64,000 nt of DNA from Phoronis australis (GCA_002633005.1 NMRA01000669.1:20800-84799); one strand, 5' to 3'. Numbered from the stretch's first letter, positions 21,325 to 34,630 are shown. Program-made: numbers and translations. Notes: generated by a model from the sequence alone, not told the origin.

Positions 21325-22882
21325 CTGAAAATAATGAGTTTATTGTGATAACAATGTTTGGAAATAATACAATACGGCCAGTCATTCAGGAAAGAACATA
21401 AGAAATACTTATCTCGAGATTGTTTATACCTGTCTCTATTGTGCCTGTATTGATTTCATAATAAAAGGGCTTGGGTAACAATAGGTATATCTCTGCCTGT
21501 TACTGAAGACCAAGGTACATCAGCTGGGAAAACACTGCTTTCAATCTTCTGTCAGCCAAACTTAGATACCTAAGTCTATTTCAGTTGGCAGTGCTTTATA
21601 CGAACTTATTTCTTTTTATAAATGTAACACTTCGCTCTTATAGCATGAGGCACGCTTATCAAGAGTAAGAGAAGATGGCGAGTGGTTCAACTTTAAACAT
21701 TTGAAACGTACATAGCGAAAGGATGTTTTACGAATACCTTAATCTTAGCTGGGGCCAAAACAGAACTTTACTTTTAAACTTCGTTTGGTTTCTTACTATG
21801 TAAAGGCCACCTTTGTTATAGTGTTATTTTTTAATTCAAGTTCGTACCCGACGCCACAGGATGCATCGTCTGAGCTTAGTCTCAGAACTCCCGCTTACAG
21901 AGAAGTAAATAACTGGTGTCAAATTTATGATACTCTAGACTTAAATTGCATAGGACGTACCTGTCTACACTCAGGTCGTACCATTCTCTGACCCACGTTA
22001 GTTGACCTAATCAACCGCGAGTCACATTGCAGTTCATTTTCAGGCGTAATAACAGTACACACGACCTTAATCGGGAGCATTTACGAAAAAGAACATTTTG
22101 CCTCTCCAAAAGGGAAACATTGAAGAATATCCTTAAATGATTCAGAATTAAGTATTCACCAAGATGAGTTGAGAAATAACAATATGATTTTTTTCCTTTA
22201 CTCAGATTGGGATGGTGGATACATGTACAGACATTTTCTTTCATTATCATGTTCGTATTTGGTTGAATTCGTAATTCCTGCAATTGGATTTCTATAAATA
22301 AACTCGTAGAAAACGATAATGGAATTAAATCTTTCATTTACATACACTCTGACTCAAAACGCACCACTTGCCATCAAAACAATCAGACCTAACAAATGTA
22401 AAGCACGCGGTTTCAATACATATTATGCAAAAACACTCATACAGTAAAAATTCCCGAATTTAGGACACCCCCCTTTCTCTTTCAGAGCTACTATTTACAT
22501 TTCACTTTTAAAAACAGTCAGTCATGTTGGTCATTTTGCTTATACATGTATTGTTCGTTTTTTGACTTTGAAACTCGTACCCTAATCACACGTGTTGGCC
22601 AACCCAATCATTATCTCATCCGGCACGTTCAGCCAAGCCCATAAATAGCGACCACCTCATTTCAATCTGTAAAGTCACCATCACGCCTTCACGTGGTACA
22701 GACTGCGAGCGTTCCATAACGCGTAAGAAGCAGTCTGGTACGTAAGTCCTCTCCAACCTCATTTCTTTCCTTCAGTGTCATCATGTGAAACCGACTTGCC
22801 ACTTGCCAGTGACGATTTCCGTGTTTGCCAAACGATGGATTAAAACGTAGTCACTGAATGAAATACCATGTTCAGTACTTAC
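21325..22882 (-). other. Intron 1 of small-gene copy 1
   Basis: Runs from the conserved donor GTAAGT (22877-22882) to the acceptor at 21325. Apart from a 108-codon unassigned minus ORF at 22011-22337 no coding or repeat feature was recognised. Confidence 0.4.
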
Positions 22883-23130
22883 GTATTGAATTTCGAGTAT
22901 CCGATATGTTAGTGTCTGCTGATGTGAGTCCTGCACAAAGGAAGAACTGTCGTAGAGGCCTAGCTACTGCCGTGGAGACCTAGCTATCAAGCGGCAGAAA
23001 AGGAATGAGATAAATACACCTCATTGGGGGAAATCCCATAGACTTAGGCCTACCTTCGCTGATTCTTCTGCCGCTAGGAGTCGTGTAGTGGAAAAATCTC
23101 ACCTCAGCTTGAGAGAGTTATCAGTCCCGG
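22883..23130 (-). promoter_or_regulatory. Conserved 5' exon and upstream region, small-gene copy 1
   Basis: This block aligns with 56177-56390. Shared features are the donor CAATAC|GTAAGT, GACTCCTAGCGGCA, and TAGCTAGGCCTC. A second donor-like AAGGTA (gene 2: AGGTAAGT) lies further upstream, which would allow alternative first exons. No ATG opens a useful frame, so it is read as 5' UTR plus promoter. The transcription start and TATA box could not be placed. Confidence 0.5.
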
Positions 23131-23255
23131 CTTATCTAACCATTAAATTTTTAAAAAAAGATTCGGGTGAATGCCATTAAAATACGCTATTGTTGTACTC
23201 ATGCTGTACTTAGTTAATTAGCTGGGAATAATATGAACATTATAGTCCGAGTTAA

Positions 23256-26200
23256 GAGTGATTCCATATAAAAACCAACAGGTAGAGTCTATACCCAAAA
23301 TCACCGATTTTTTTGAAACTTAGCACATGAGTTTGGTTTGTTGAGATGTAGAAAAACCTCACTTTTTAAGAATTTTTATTCATTATTTTTCTTTTTATGA
23401 CCTGTACCTCCATTTTGCAACAAAATTAGGCTTCGAAGTAGGCAAGTTTGAATGCATTTTACTAGCATGTGTGGTAAGGTCAAAACAAATAAATAATACG
23501 AATTGAAATGGAAGTGGCTGAATAATTTAATGGCATACCTTTTAAAATCCATTTTTAAATTTGTAAGTTTTGAATTTGTCGGTTATTTTTTAGGTTTTCA
23601 CTGAAGCCATTTTCGGCCAAATTTGGCACTCTGTATCAGCCATAAAGCACCTTTCCTGAAATTGACTTTATAATAATTTGTTTAATCATTCCTAACCTGT
23701 TCATAATCTAAAATAAAAAATCTTGCCTCTAATGCGGTTTTTGCGTACGAAGCATTACACGAACTGCACTTCGTCCTTTTGCATGTTCTCAGTTGCCTCT
23801 GCTGCCAATAGGGGGCTCTTGGAACATATAATTAGCTTGCGAAGCACGACATAAAAACCTTGTTTTTTGGAGAAAAGGCAGACAGCATTATTAATTACAA
23901 TTCTCTGAAAAGGCATTGATGATTATTGCTTACTACAAAAAATATGTAACGTAAATCAACTGCCATGCAACGTTCTAAATGATAGATGGCGCTGCTTTTG
24001 TTTACGCGGTGGAGACTGAAGACGCATCTAGAATAAGAGCAGTAAAAGGAGGACCTTGCTATGATTCAAGACTTTGCGAGATATTATTGTTCTGCATTTT
24101 AAATGAGAACACGTGGTTTTGGATAAATTTTAGAGAGGTTCTAGTGTTACTGAACTCACCCCTGCCTTGACTTGTCAATAGTCTTTGTAACTTTGGGTTC
24201 ATATTGTAATGTCCCTGCTGGTTGCTGCAAATTTTAGTCGCCACCAGTCGCCAGAAATCTGGTGTTCCCCCCACACACCGGGCACCCTAACGCTGACTAT
24301 TTCTGCCAGTGTGATCATCAGTGGTATAAAAAGGTACACATTCACAGTCAATAGAAAATAATCCACGAGAGACAATTTTATTAATGACTCATTCATGACA
24401 GATATGAAGTAAACAGAAGTAACGGTCTCGACTTCATATATCACACATCTTTGACTGGTATGCTACAAAACTAGGCTAAACGTTGAGCTCATTTACATGT
24501 GCCACTTCATTCAGTAAATCTGACGACATAACAGAATCTTCAGCAGAAATAGCATTGTCATAAACATTGCTGCAGACAACTTCGAAAAAATCCACCAATC
24601 TGCGATTCACTTAATATCACAGGTAAACACTTTCCCAGTGGGTTCTCGTAACGTTTTCTCCATTTTGGCACTTCCGAGGGTGAACGTTTTTACTTGACTT
24701 ATCTCCTTCATCGAACATGTTTGTCAGAAAGTTCTTAACTTTTGCTGAAAATCTTGTTGACCTTTTACCTTTTTTCAATGCCTAACCTATTGCTTCAGCA
24801 TTCGTCTCATCCAAATAGTACTCTGAGGCTGCCTCAAATGACGCTCCGGTTCTTGCATCTGAAAGCATTTCTGACCACTGTCGTGCGATGTGGTCATACA
24901 TGGTTTCCCTCTGTAAATGTTCCTTGTGGTTACCCACATCCAAATGCTGACCTACAGTAGTTCTGCGTCTGTAGCAAAAACTTTCGAGTAGCCTTGCTGG
25001 GTACAAGGGAACTTTTGTTGAGGCTCTTCACTAGATACAATGCCAACCTTAACTCTTGGTGCTGAAAATCTGCCATGTCTAGAAATGTTAGTGTAGTTTA
25101 GAGAAATAGGTATCGCATTTTCTCAGTATTTGTAAGAACTTACCGTCACCTACAATGGAATGATTTCCACACGCGAATTCCTTGGGTGGAATAGTGGGAA
25201 TTTGGGAATGTGCTTATACCAGGAACTGATTATTTTGGAAAAGACTTTGTTGCATTGACTGAACATGCATACAGTAAACATAACATCCCTTCACATGGCC
25301 ACTGGAAAGTAATTCTTCTTTTAAATCCAGAAAATATATGATATTGCTACCTTCGGCTACAAAGTACTTTGCATGTTGTTTGGGTGGAGCGATCTTGCGA
25401 TCACAGAGATCCTTTCCATTCTGACTTTCACTTAAGTCATATCTCGAAACAGAAATGCCGGTAAAATTTGACAAGGCTGCTACGTTCAGGAGGAGAGGTG
25501 TAGAGTGGTAACATCCAGCATTACCTGACTCTTCCATGACTGGTCCTGTTCAGTCAGAACTTCACCGACTCGGGGTAGTACGAGTCGGAACTCTGGCACA
25601 GGCCTTGCTTTGTGAGGTAGTTTACTGTATCTCAAATGTTCAGTGGTGTCTTTGACATAAGTCACTAAAGCACAAAGCTTTTTTGCAGAATAAACTCTAA
25701 AGGAACATGAAGGCCCATCGACATCGTCTGCCATTTTGTCTTTTTAAAATGCACTTGCTTCTCTCAACACCAGTCATTACAAATATCAATTCTTACTCGT
25801 TTAATCTTAAAGGCATTTATTTCCGTTTAAAAGTTCTACAGAGTGTTTAAATTAACCTGATAATGTAAAAACTAAAAGAATACAAGAGGGTTACACGTAC
25901 ATTTTTATATATCCACAAGCTTAACCTCAACTGTCTCCCTCAGTGGGCAAAGGTCATCGGGTTCAGTTTTGATACTAGTAGCGTAATAAACCCGGAAAAC
26001 ATCTTGTTTTCGTTTGAAAGAGCTTAGACTTGGTTTCTATAACTATTTAAAGCAGACTTCTTGCCTAAAAGTTTGTTCAAATGGTCTGTAAACTCTGCTC
26101 GTCGTTTCCAAATTATGAAAATAGACAGTTTTGCAAGACAATTTTCACTAAAGTGCAAAGTTGAGGCAAGATTTTTTAGTGCTCAGTCATCAATACTAAC

Positions 26201-26654
26201 TCTTTAACTGTATGTTCAAAACGTGACATAAGGCTACAAGGTGTTTTATGGCAGTAAGAAGGTCACAAAAATGGCCACATAAATTAGCCCCAAAAAGTGG
26301 TCTGTGGATTATCTCCCCTGTCTAGCACAAAAGTGTCAGATTTTAATAAATAGTACAGAATTATGCACAGTATACGTTGGTTATTTCAGTCACCAAAATA
26401 TAGCTTTTGATCTATTTTGTATGTTACTCATTTTTTTGCTGAAAACATGCGATTTTTGAGACGGCTAATATGCCCAATTGTGCTAATTTGTGTTATCATG
26501 CTCTAGCGGCGAAATTAGGGGTCATTGAGTGCACAAAATTTGGCATTTGGGTTTATGTTAGGATACCTACTCATGTACAAAAAATGAAGTTGTTTCAAAT
26601 TTTGACGTATAGACTGATTTTTGAAAATCTACTGGCTTTTATATGGACTGTCTC
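23256..26654 (-). mobile_element. TTAA-flanked DNA transposon, left copy (3.4 kb)
   Basis: Flanked by TTAA at 23252-23255 and 26655-26658. Ends are GAGTGATTCCATATAAAAACC and, inverted, GAGACAGTCCATATAAAAGCC. It is an inverted relative of 30144-33617, with high similarity throughout. TTAA duplications are made by piggyBac and Kolobok elements; the terminal bases here do not settle which. The decayed gene runs on the minus strand from 25734. Confidence 0.85.
24782..25734 (-). pseudogene. Decayed transposase-like gene of the left TTAA element
   Basis: Starts at 25734 (MADDVDGPSCSF) and runs to DQSWKSQ. It then shifts frame into SGNAGCYHSTPLLL and the conserved block SRYDLSESQNGKDLCDRKIA (about 25400-25460), which probably holds a catalytic Asp of a DDE-type protein. 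After another break comes a C2H2-like finger ending GQHLDVGNH and the segment ARQWSEML (24782-25006). This order matches a protein family widely multiplied in invertebrates. Frameshifts and stops make it inactive. Confidence 0.65.
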
Positions 26655-26727
26655 TTAATTAGTTATACGACGCCAGAAATATCTGACATAGACAGTGCGC
26701 ATGCGCAGCAAGCAGCTTCCCTACTCA

Positions 26728-28057
26728 CGGGTGAGAAACAACATGACCGCCGGTCCTCTTACATCGGATCGACTCACCCAAAACATGACCCCCGGGGACT
26801 GAAACCGCAATGGCAAACAATTTTAAGATTTATCATCGATTGGCCTACAAAGATCATACAATGGAGCTATATACGTATGCATATGCAGGTCTTGTGCCAA
26901 TTAATCCAACGAAATCTTTTGTGCGCTACAGGACACTTTGCTTTGTAACAAGCGGCGCTTTTGAGTTTTAACCACAAAGCAACCACGTTGCACGCTTTTG
27001 AGCTAAATAATTATAACTTTATCCAAAATGAATATTGTTTTCCCCAAAATGACGTTTTAGTCAAGAAAAAAAACTTGAAACGGGCGTTCTGGTTCTGGGG
27101 TGAGGCATCATAACTAGCCTTTGTGGGGCAAAGCAGTATACTAAATATACAGCTTGGCGCCGATGTGGGTAAAACACTGCACATGTAAAATTTTCACCGA
27201 TTTAGTGTTATTAACGACACTCTTCCTAGAGAAAACTAAATTGTTTATCGGCGCTCGCCGGGAAAATTTGTCGTTCTGTCGTTATTCTGCTTGAGATGCC
27301 TTCTTTTAGGTCAGCTAACATTGACCAGTTCATTTTTTCACCGATTCTTCAGTCAACTTTTCATCTCTGGCGAGGTTGCGTACATCGCAAAACAAGTTAT
27401 CGGAACTGATTTCATTTCGTCATAAGTTTCTAGTAGTTTAATACCAGCAAACCGAATTGCAGAACAAAGCGGTGCTGCTGCGAAGTTGAGTCATCATCTT
27501 CCGAAAGATGTCGCAAAATTTAAGGAAATGGCGCGTGCTCATGTCACGAGCGCGACAAACTAATAGGCAAACAAATGATGATCATTAGATTGTTTTTCAC
27601 TTGCAACCTGCAAGGTGAGTGTTGATTGACTCCTAGATTTTGCATGCGCCTGCTCCGCTCGCTAGCTCTACATGTTGATATAAGTTTCACGTGACGAGGT
27701 GACGAGCACAACTATACCCTGGTTGTGGGAAATTTCGGGGATGTAACGGAGCTCAATAACGCAGTGTTTCCAAGTTTTATTTTGGCGAGTCTTTTCACAG
27801 CTAGCTGACCGGTTACGTCATAACCCGCAGTATCATACCTGGGAGTATATATTGGATCATACAAAGGCCTTGATAACTACTTTTTGTCCGGCGGTCATGT
27901 TCAGTCCCCGGCGGTCCTGTTTTGTGGTGGGGCGGTCATGTTTTTAGGTGCGTCAGTTTCATTTTCTGGTGCGGCGGTCCCATTTGATCCCCGGAGGTCC
28001 TGTTTTGGGTGATTCAGTCCGATTTAGAGGACCGGCGGTCATGTTATTTCTCACCCG
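26728..28057. mobile_element. TIR element of 1.3 kb with GGCGGTC repeats
   Basis: Ends CGGGTGAGAAACAACATGAC and its near reverse complement (28030-28057) share about 75 bases including GACCGCCGGTCCTCT. The right end contains at least six copies of CGGCGGTC(A/C)TGTT-like motifs in 170 bases, the left end only two or three. No transposase is visible. It sits between the two inverted TTAA elements. Confidence 0.65.
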
Positions 28058-30139
28058 CGCCACTGAAATACGCAGAATTGTGAGTCGACCAAGACCCTTT
28101 TGTAACGTTGACGTCATACTCATGCTGGCGCCCCCAGTGGAGGACATGAGACGTCACTAATCGAGTCCATGAGCCATAGCCCCTAGTGTTTTCAGTACTA
28201 CGCAGCTCATGGTCTATGGGCGGTGCACCGAGGGGTGGGGGGAGCTGAGGGGCTATACAGTAGCCCTGCACTTTTTCAGTGCTGCGCCGCCCATGGTACA
28301 ACACAATAGTACATGTAGCTTAGATTAACTTTCGTCATAATTTAGGGTAACCTGGTTCCCGGGCCTCACAAGCTGACGTCACGGATTGCTTGTGAAGGCC
28401 CAGGTACAGGGCACTAGAACGATGGTTTTCATTGGCTGTCAGCTGGCAATTGTTCAGGTCGCTAGGTGTCGCGAGAGTAAAAGTTATTTTACGACTGGGT
28501 CGAGGTAGCTGTTTATATGTTGTGATATTACCAATAAACTGTAGTAAAATCATGTAATTATCGATTTCTTACTAGGAAAATAAACCTGAATTAACAATGG
28601 CTTCACTCTTTTCACTTGGCATTTTTTTCAGTTTCATTATTTGAACGCTTTTTATGAATTGAAAACGTCCTGAAATCCTGGTAGACTTCCCTGCTGTAAG
28701 ATGTAAGATCTTACAGCAGGGGATGACACAGGATTTCGAGTTAGGGGGTAGGGGTAAGGGCAGAGTATTTTGCACGTCAAACATTTGCACCCTCAAGCTG
28801 CTAAATGGAATCTGGGAGAATTTTAGGCAGGCCCGGCCATGGTCCCCTTGCCGCCCCGACCCCTACCCCCTATCCGTCTCTGTACAGTGTTACAGTAGAT
28901 ACTGCTGGCACCCAATTTCCACCACTTCGCAGCCTACACAGTATTCATCCCCTAGAACACCACAACTTTCGACCCTCCAGGTAGCCACGATTCTCAAGAT
29001 ACACCCCTCACCTCTTTGACATACTATTTTTTTCTTCCCAATTTCCCTTTTTAAGGTGGGACCCCACACGACTTGAGGGCCCTAAGCCATTCAGATCACC
29101 TTGGGTATATTCGGGGCCTCAAATTTCTCATTGGAGGTGAATTTAACCTGCGTGATCTTCAAACTTAGTGGAGAATGATTGGCCATAAAGTTCGAGCATG
29201 CACTGAAAACATTAACTTCCAATGGCATCCAGAACACCTCGGGTGTTTTTGTAACCTCAGATTTCACCTAATAGGTGAATGCTCTCTGCAGGTTGACTAG
29301 TTTAACTAGAAGTATACAGAATGCTGTTGGTGGTGGTGGTGTTGATCAGGCTTCTGCAGCAAAACTATTTAATTTGCTAGGAGATTAATTGAGGAGGCAG
29401 ATCAAGCTGCATACGAATCAAGTGAGCATCATTGTTTGCGTATTGTAGTTTTGGCCTTGTAAATATATTGAATGAGTACTAGTAATATGATAGCCTCTTT
29501 TTAACACAGTGTAATTTGAACTGTTGAACCGATGCCTATTAAAGGCATCAGCATGTCACCTTTACCTTTACCTTGAGATCCCTCTACTGTGAGTAACAAT
29601 CATTTTCAGGTTATTTCTACTTGCATGACTAGGTGTTCATTGTTGTCACATTTATTGCATGAGTTAATAGAGAACTTACGGATGACTGGTTACTGAATAA
29701 TGAATCTTAAAAAACTATTTGAAAATGATACCATGCCGGGGTCCCTCGTTTTGCATGACCAAAACTCACCTGTGTGAATTTCAGCGTGATATTGTTTACG
29801 AATATGTGTGGTATTTGATATCCTGTAACGGGCCATATTCGATAGCTTTGTATTCTTTTGTTTAACATTTCAATGAATGATGTGTATTACAGGTGAAAAC
29901 ACATGTACATTGCAGGAGCAACAATATTTGGGTACAATCAAAGTTTGACACATCATTTCACTTGGAGTGTATGATAAAGGCAAACTTCACGTGACAAGAG
30001 ATGGCCGAATCAATGGGAGTTGGGTCCTCTACCATGTCACGTCGACTGAAGTGTGAAATAATTTCATTTCCACTGTTCAAGAATTGACACTGTCTCCTGA
30101 CTAATGCTTAAGCTGCTACCAATTTCATGGTCAGGGCTT
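28058..30139. other. No gene seen; small hairpins
   Basis: Contains CCATGAGC...GCTCATGG at 28168-28213 and a 28-base hairpin CCTGCTGTAAGAT/ATCTTACAGCAGG at 28691-28720. The short ORFs (up to 98 codons) show no recognisable motifs. Confidence 0.4.
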
Positions 30140-30143
30140 TTAA

Positions 30144-33100
30144 GAGACAGTCCATATAAAAACCAGTAGATTTTCAAAAATCAGTCAAAACGTCAAAATT
30201 TCATTTTTTGTACATGGGTAGGTATCCTAACATAAACCCAAATGCCAAATTTTGTGCACTCAATGACCCCTAATTTCGCCGCTGGAGCATGATAACACAA
30301 GTTGGCACAATTGGGCATATTAGCGGTCTCAAAAATCGCAGGTTTTCAGCAACAAAAATGAGTAACATACAAAATAGATCAAAAGCTATATTTTGGTGGC
30401 AAAAATAACCAACGTGTGCTGTACATAATTCTGTGCCATTTATTAAAATCTGACAGTTTTGTGCCAGACAGGGGAGATATTCCACATACCACTTTTTGGG
30501 GCTAATTTTAGTGTCCATTTTTGTGACCTTCTTACTGCCATAAAACACCTTGTGGCTTTATGTGACGTTATGAACGTACAGTTAAAGGGTTAGTCTTAAT
30601 GACTGAGCAATAAAAAATCTTGCCTCAACTTTGCACCTTATTGAAAATTGTCTTGCAAAACTGTCTATTTTCATAGTTTGGAAATGACGAGCAGAGTTTA
30701 CAGACCATTTGAATAAAGTTTTAGGCAAGAAGTCTGCTTTAAATAGTTATAGAAACCAAGTCTAAACTCTTCCAAATGAAAACAAGATGTTTTCCGGGTT
30801 TATTTACGTGGCTAGTATCAAAACTGAACCCGATGACCTTTGCCCACTGAGGGAGTCAGTTGAGGTTAAGCTTGAGGATATATTAAAAATGTACGTGTAA
30901 CCTTCTTGTAGTCTTTCATTTATTTTACATTATCAGGTTAATTTAAACACTCTGTAGAAATTTTAAATGGAAATAATTGCCTTTAAGATTAAACGAGTGA
31001 GGATTGATATTTGTAATGACTGGTTTTGGAAGAAGCAAGTGCATTTTGAAAAGAAAAAATGGCGGACGATGTCGATGGGCCTTCATGTTCCTTTAGAGTT
31101 TATTCTGCAAACAATCCGATCACAAAAGCTTTGTGCTTTAGAGAGTTATGTCAAAGACACCACTGAACATTTGAGATACAGGAAACTACCTCACAAAGCA
31201 AGGCCTGTGCCAGAGTACGCACTCGTACTACCCAGAGTCGGTGAATTTCTGACTGAAAAGGACCAGTCATGGAAGAGTCAGGTAATGCTGGATGTTACCA
31301 CTCTGCTCCTCTCCTCCTGAACGTAGCAGCCTTGTCAAATTCTACCGGCATTTCTGTTTCGAGATATGACGTTAGTGAAAGTCAGAATGGAAAGGATCTC
31401 TGTGATCGCAAGATTGCTCCACTCAAACAACACGCAAAGTATTTTGTAGCCGAAGGTAACAATATCATAAACTTTCTGGATTTGAAAGAAGCATTACTTT
31501 CCAGTGGCCGTGTGAAGGGATGTTATGTGTATGCATGTTCAGTCAATGCAACAAAGTCTTTTCCAAAATACTCAGTTCCTGGTATAAGCACATTCCCAAA
31601 TTCCCACTATTCCACCCAAGGAATTCGCGTGTGGAAATCATTCCATGTAGGTGACGATAAGTTCTTACAAATACTGAGAAAATGGGAAACCTATTTCTCT
31701 AAAATACACTAACATCTCTAGACATGGCGGATTTTCAACACCAAGAGTTAAGGTTGGCATTGTATCTAGTGAAGAGCCTCAACAAAAGTTCCCTTGTACC
31801 CAGCAAGGTTACTCGAAATTTTTTGCTACAGACGCAGAACTAGGTCAGCATTTGGATGTGGGTAACCACACTGAACATTTACAGAGGGAAACCACGTATG
31901 ACCACATCGCACGACAGTGGTCAGAAATGCTCTCAGATGCAAGAACCGGAGCGTCATTTGAGGCAGCCTCAGAGTACTATTTGGATGAGACGAATGCTGA
32001 AGCAATAGGTTAGGCATTGAAAAAAGGTAAAAGGTCAACAAGATTTTCAGCAAAGGTTAAGAACTTTCTGACGAACATATTCGATGAAGGAGATAAGTCA
32101 GGTAAAAACCTTCACCCTCGGAAGTGCCAAAATGGAGAAAACATTACGAGAACCCACTGGTAAAGTGTTTACCTGTGATATTAAGTGAATCGCAGATTGG
32201 TGGATTTTTTCGAGGTTGTCTGCAGCAATGTTTATGACGATGCAATTTCTGCTGAAGATGCTGTTATATCGTCAGATTTACTGAATGAAGTGGTAAATGA
32301 GCTCAACGTTTAGCCTAGTTTTGTAGCATACCAGTCAAAGATGTGTGATATATGAAGTCGAGACCGTTACTTCTGTTTACTTCATGTCTGTCATGAATGA
32401 GTCATTAATAAAATTGTCTCTCGTGAATTATTTTCTATTGACTGTGAATGTGTACCTTTTTATACCACTGATGATCACACTGACAGAAATATTCAGCGTT
32501 AGGGTGCCCGGTGTGTGGAGGGAACACCAGATTTCTGGCGACTGGTGGCGACTAAAATTTGTAGCAACCAGCAGGAACATTACAATATGAACCCAAAGTT
32601 ACAATGACTATTGACAAGTTGAAGGATTTTTGCACTGAACACTAGGGGGCCATATCCACCTTGGGTGCCTTCCTTTGCCTGTGGCACGAACAAGGCAGAT
32701 AGAAAACAAGGCAGGGGTGAGTTCAGTAACACTAGAACCTCTCTAAAATTTATCCAAAACCACGTGTTCTCATTTAAAATGCAGGGCAATATCTCGCGAA
32801 GTCTTGAATTATAGCAAGGTCCTCGTGTTACTGCTCTTATTCTAGATGCGTCTTCAGTCTCTACGTAAACAAAAACAGCGCCATCTATCATTTAGAACCA
32901 CGCATGCCAGTTGATTTACGTTACATATTTTATGTAATAAGCAATAATCATCAATGCCGTTTTCATAGAATGGTAATTAATAATGCTGTCTGACTTTCTC
33001 CAAAATACAAGGTTTTTATGTCGTGTTTCGCAAGCTAATTATATGTTCCAAGAGCCCCCTGTTGGCAGCAGAGGCAACTGAGAACATGCAAAAGGACGAA

Positions 33101-33617
33101 GAGCAGTTCGTGTAATGCTTCGTACGCAAAAACTACATTAGAGGCAAGATTTTTTATTTTAGATTATGAACAGGTTAGGAATGACTAAACAAATTATTAT
33201 AAAGTCAATTTCAGGAAAGATGCGTTATGGCTGCTACAGAGTGCCAAATTTGGCCGAAAATGGCTTCAGTGAAAACCTAAAAAATAGCCGTTTTTGCCTC
33301 ACAAATTCAAAACGTACAAATTTAAAAATGGATTTTGAAAGTTAAATTATTCAGCCATTGCCCTTTCAATTCGTATTATTCATTTATTTTGTCCTTACCA
33401 CACATGCTAGTAAAATGCATTCAAACATGCCTACTTCGACGCCCCAGTTTTGTTGCATAATGGAGGTACAGGTCATAAAAAGAAAAATAATGAATGAAAA
33501 TTCTTAAAAAGTGAGGTTTTTCTACATCTCAACAAACCAAACTCATGTGCTAAGTTTCAAAAAAATCGGTAATTTGGGGTATAGACTCTACGTGTTGGTT
33601 TTTATATGGAGTCACTC
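30144..33617 (+). mobile_element. TTAA-flanked DNA transposon, right copy (3.5 kb)
   Basis: TTAA at 30140-30143 and 33618-33621. Ends are GAGACAGTCCATATAAAAACC and inverted GAGTGACTCCATATAAAAACC. It is the opposite orientation of 23256-26654. It carries about 60 bases near 32650-32700 that the left copy lacks. Confidence 0.85.
31059..32130 (+). pseudogene. Decayed transposase-like gene of the right TTAA element
   Basis: Starts ATGGCGGACGATG at 31059 and shifts frame near 31110, where it has about 11 bases absent from the left copy. It then continues KLPHKARPVPE and, in another frame, the block SRYDVSESQNGKDLCDRKIA (31360-31420). Downstream is a C2H2-like pattern CxxxGYSKFFA...HLDVGNH, and after a stop a basic LKKGKRSTRFSAKVKNFLT segment that closes this protein family. 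At least three frame lesions are present. Confidence 0.65.
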
Positions 33618-33698
33618 TTAATTAGTGGCGATTAATGCACTTGTATCATTTTGTGGTATAGTTAAGAATCTTTTAAAGATTGGTAAATCTCATCCATG

Positions 33699-33887
33699 GC
33701 ATAGGTGGATCGAGCGGGGGGTGCTACAACCTCCAACTGACAACTACGCAGGAAGTCTTAAAAAGTACTTCCCCATATTTTTTGTTCGCACCCATTTTCG
33801 AACTATTACGGACTTACTTTCTTTGGGTAATGTGATTATGATTACCTGCTGTCAGAGGGGGCCAGGCCCCCCTAAGTCCACCTATGC
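33699..33887. mobile_element. 189-bp MITE with GCATAGGTGGA ends
   Basis: Left GCATAGGTGGATCGAGCGGG and right reverse complement GCATAGGTGGACTTAGGGGG. A short internal hairpin, GGGGGCCAGGCCCCC, lies at 33856-33871. The ends resemble those of 8350-9153, suggesting one superfamily. Confidence 0.6.
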
Positions 33888-34292
33888 AGAGGTTGCGACG
33901 CGACTCAAACGTCTTGATACCGTTGTTTAACAGTGTCTTTCACAAATAGGCCCTAGCGGAGTGTTAAGAGTTGTCCCTAATGGAGGGTCTTGCGGCAACA
34001 AAAACCTATCCAGTTGAATTGATTTGAATTTAGAGCTTTAAAATTACGTCTTGAAATCGTTTTGAAGCTAACAACAGACACAGAGAAAAAAATTCAATTC
34101 GCCAATGAGATTACTATGTTTCATTTACACAATTTCTGACCAAGAATCATCATTTCTCGAAAATCACACCCTAAATGGTGTGATCATGGCAAAAGTATCC
34201 TTTTTGGCAAAAATGGCTGAAAAACAAACCAAGACCACGTAACACATTACATACTGGTTTACCAAATACAGTACCCATTCATGCGTTTCTTT
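33888..34292. other. No gene seen
   Basis: A small hairpin, CACACCATTTAGGGTGTG type (about 34166-34184), and low-complexity AT stretches only. Confidence 0.35.
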
Positions 34293-34630
34293 TTAAAGGC
34301 GAAGGCAACCTTTTTCCATGTCATTTTGAGCTAAAATAAGGTTGGTTGGTTATCCAAGACATATTTTTCAATTAATTACAGCTTTTCGTAATTTTATTAA
34401 TTACTCGTCCGCTTTTCCGGAAGTGACGTTGTAGGAGGCAAGCGCTTCCCGCCACTTGGTTTTGCGTTGAGCTTACTGTGTGAATCTGTTCTATTCTACT
34501 TTTGTTTTGCGCTATTTTTCACCAATTGTCGCCACCACTTTCCATCGGCGAGTATTCTGCGGCAAGATAGGTTAGTAGAGAACTCAACTGCGTTGGATTT
34601 AGGGATTGTTTAGTGTGTTGTAAGCTGAAA

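Noticed and set aside
28723-29019. 98-codon plus-strand ORF
   Set aside because: No recognisable motif, Ser/Pro-rich composition from C-rich DNA, no splice signals.
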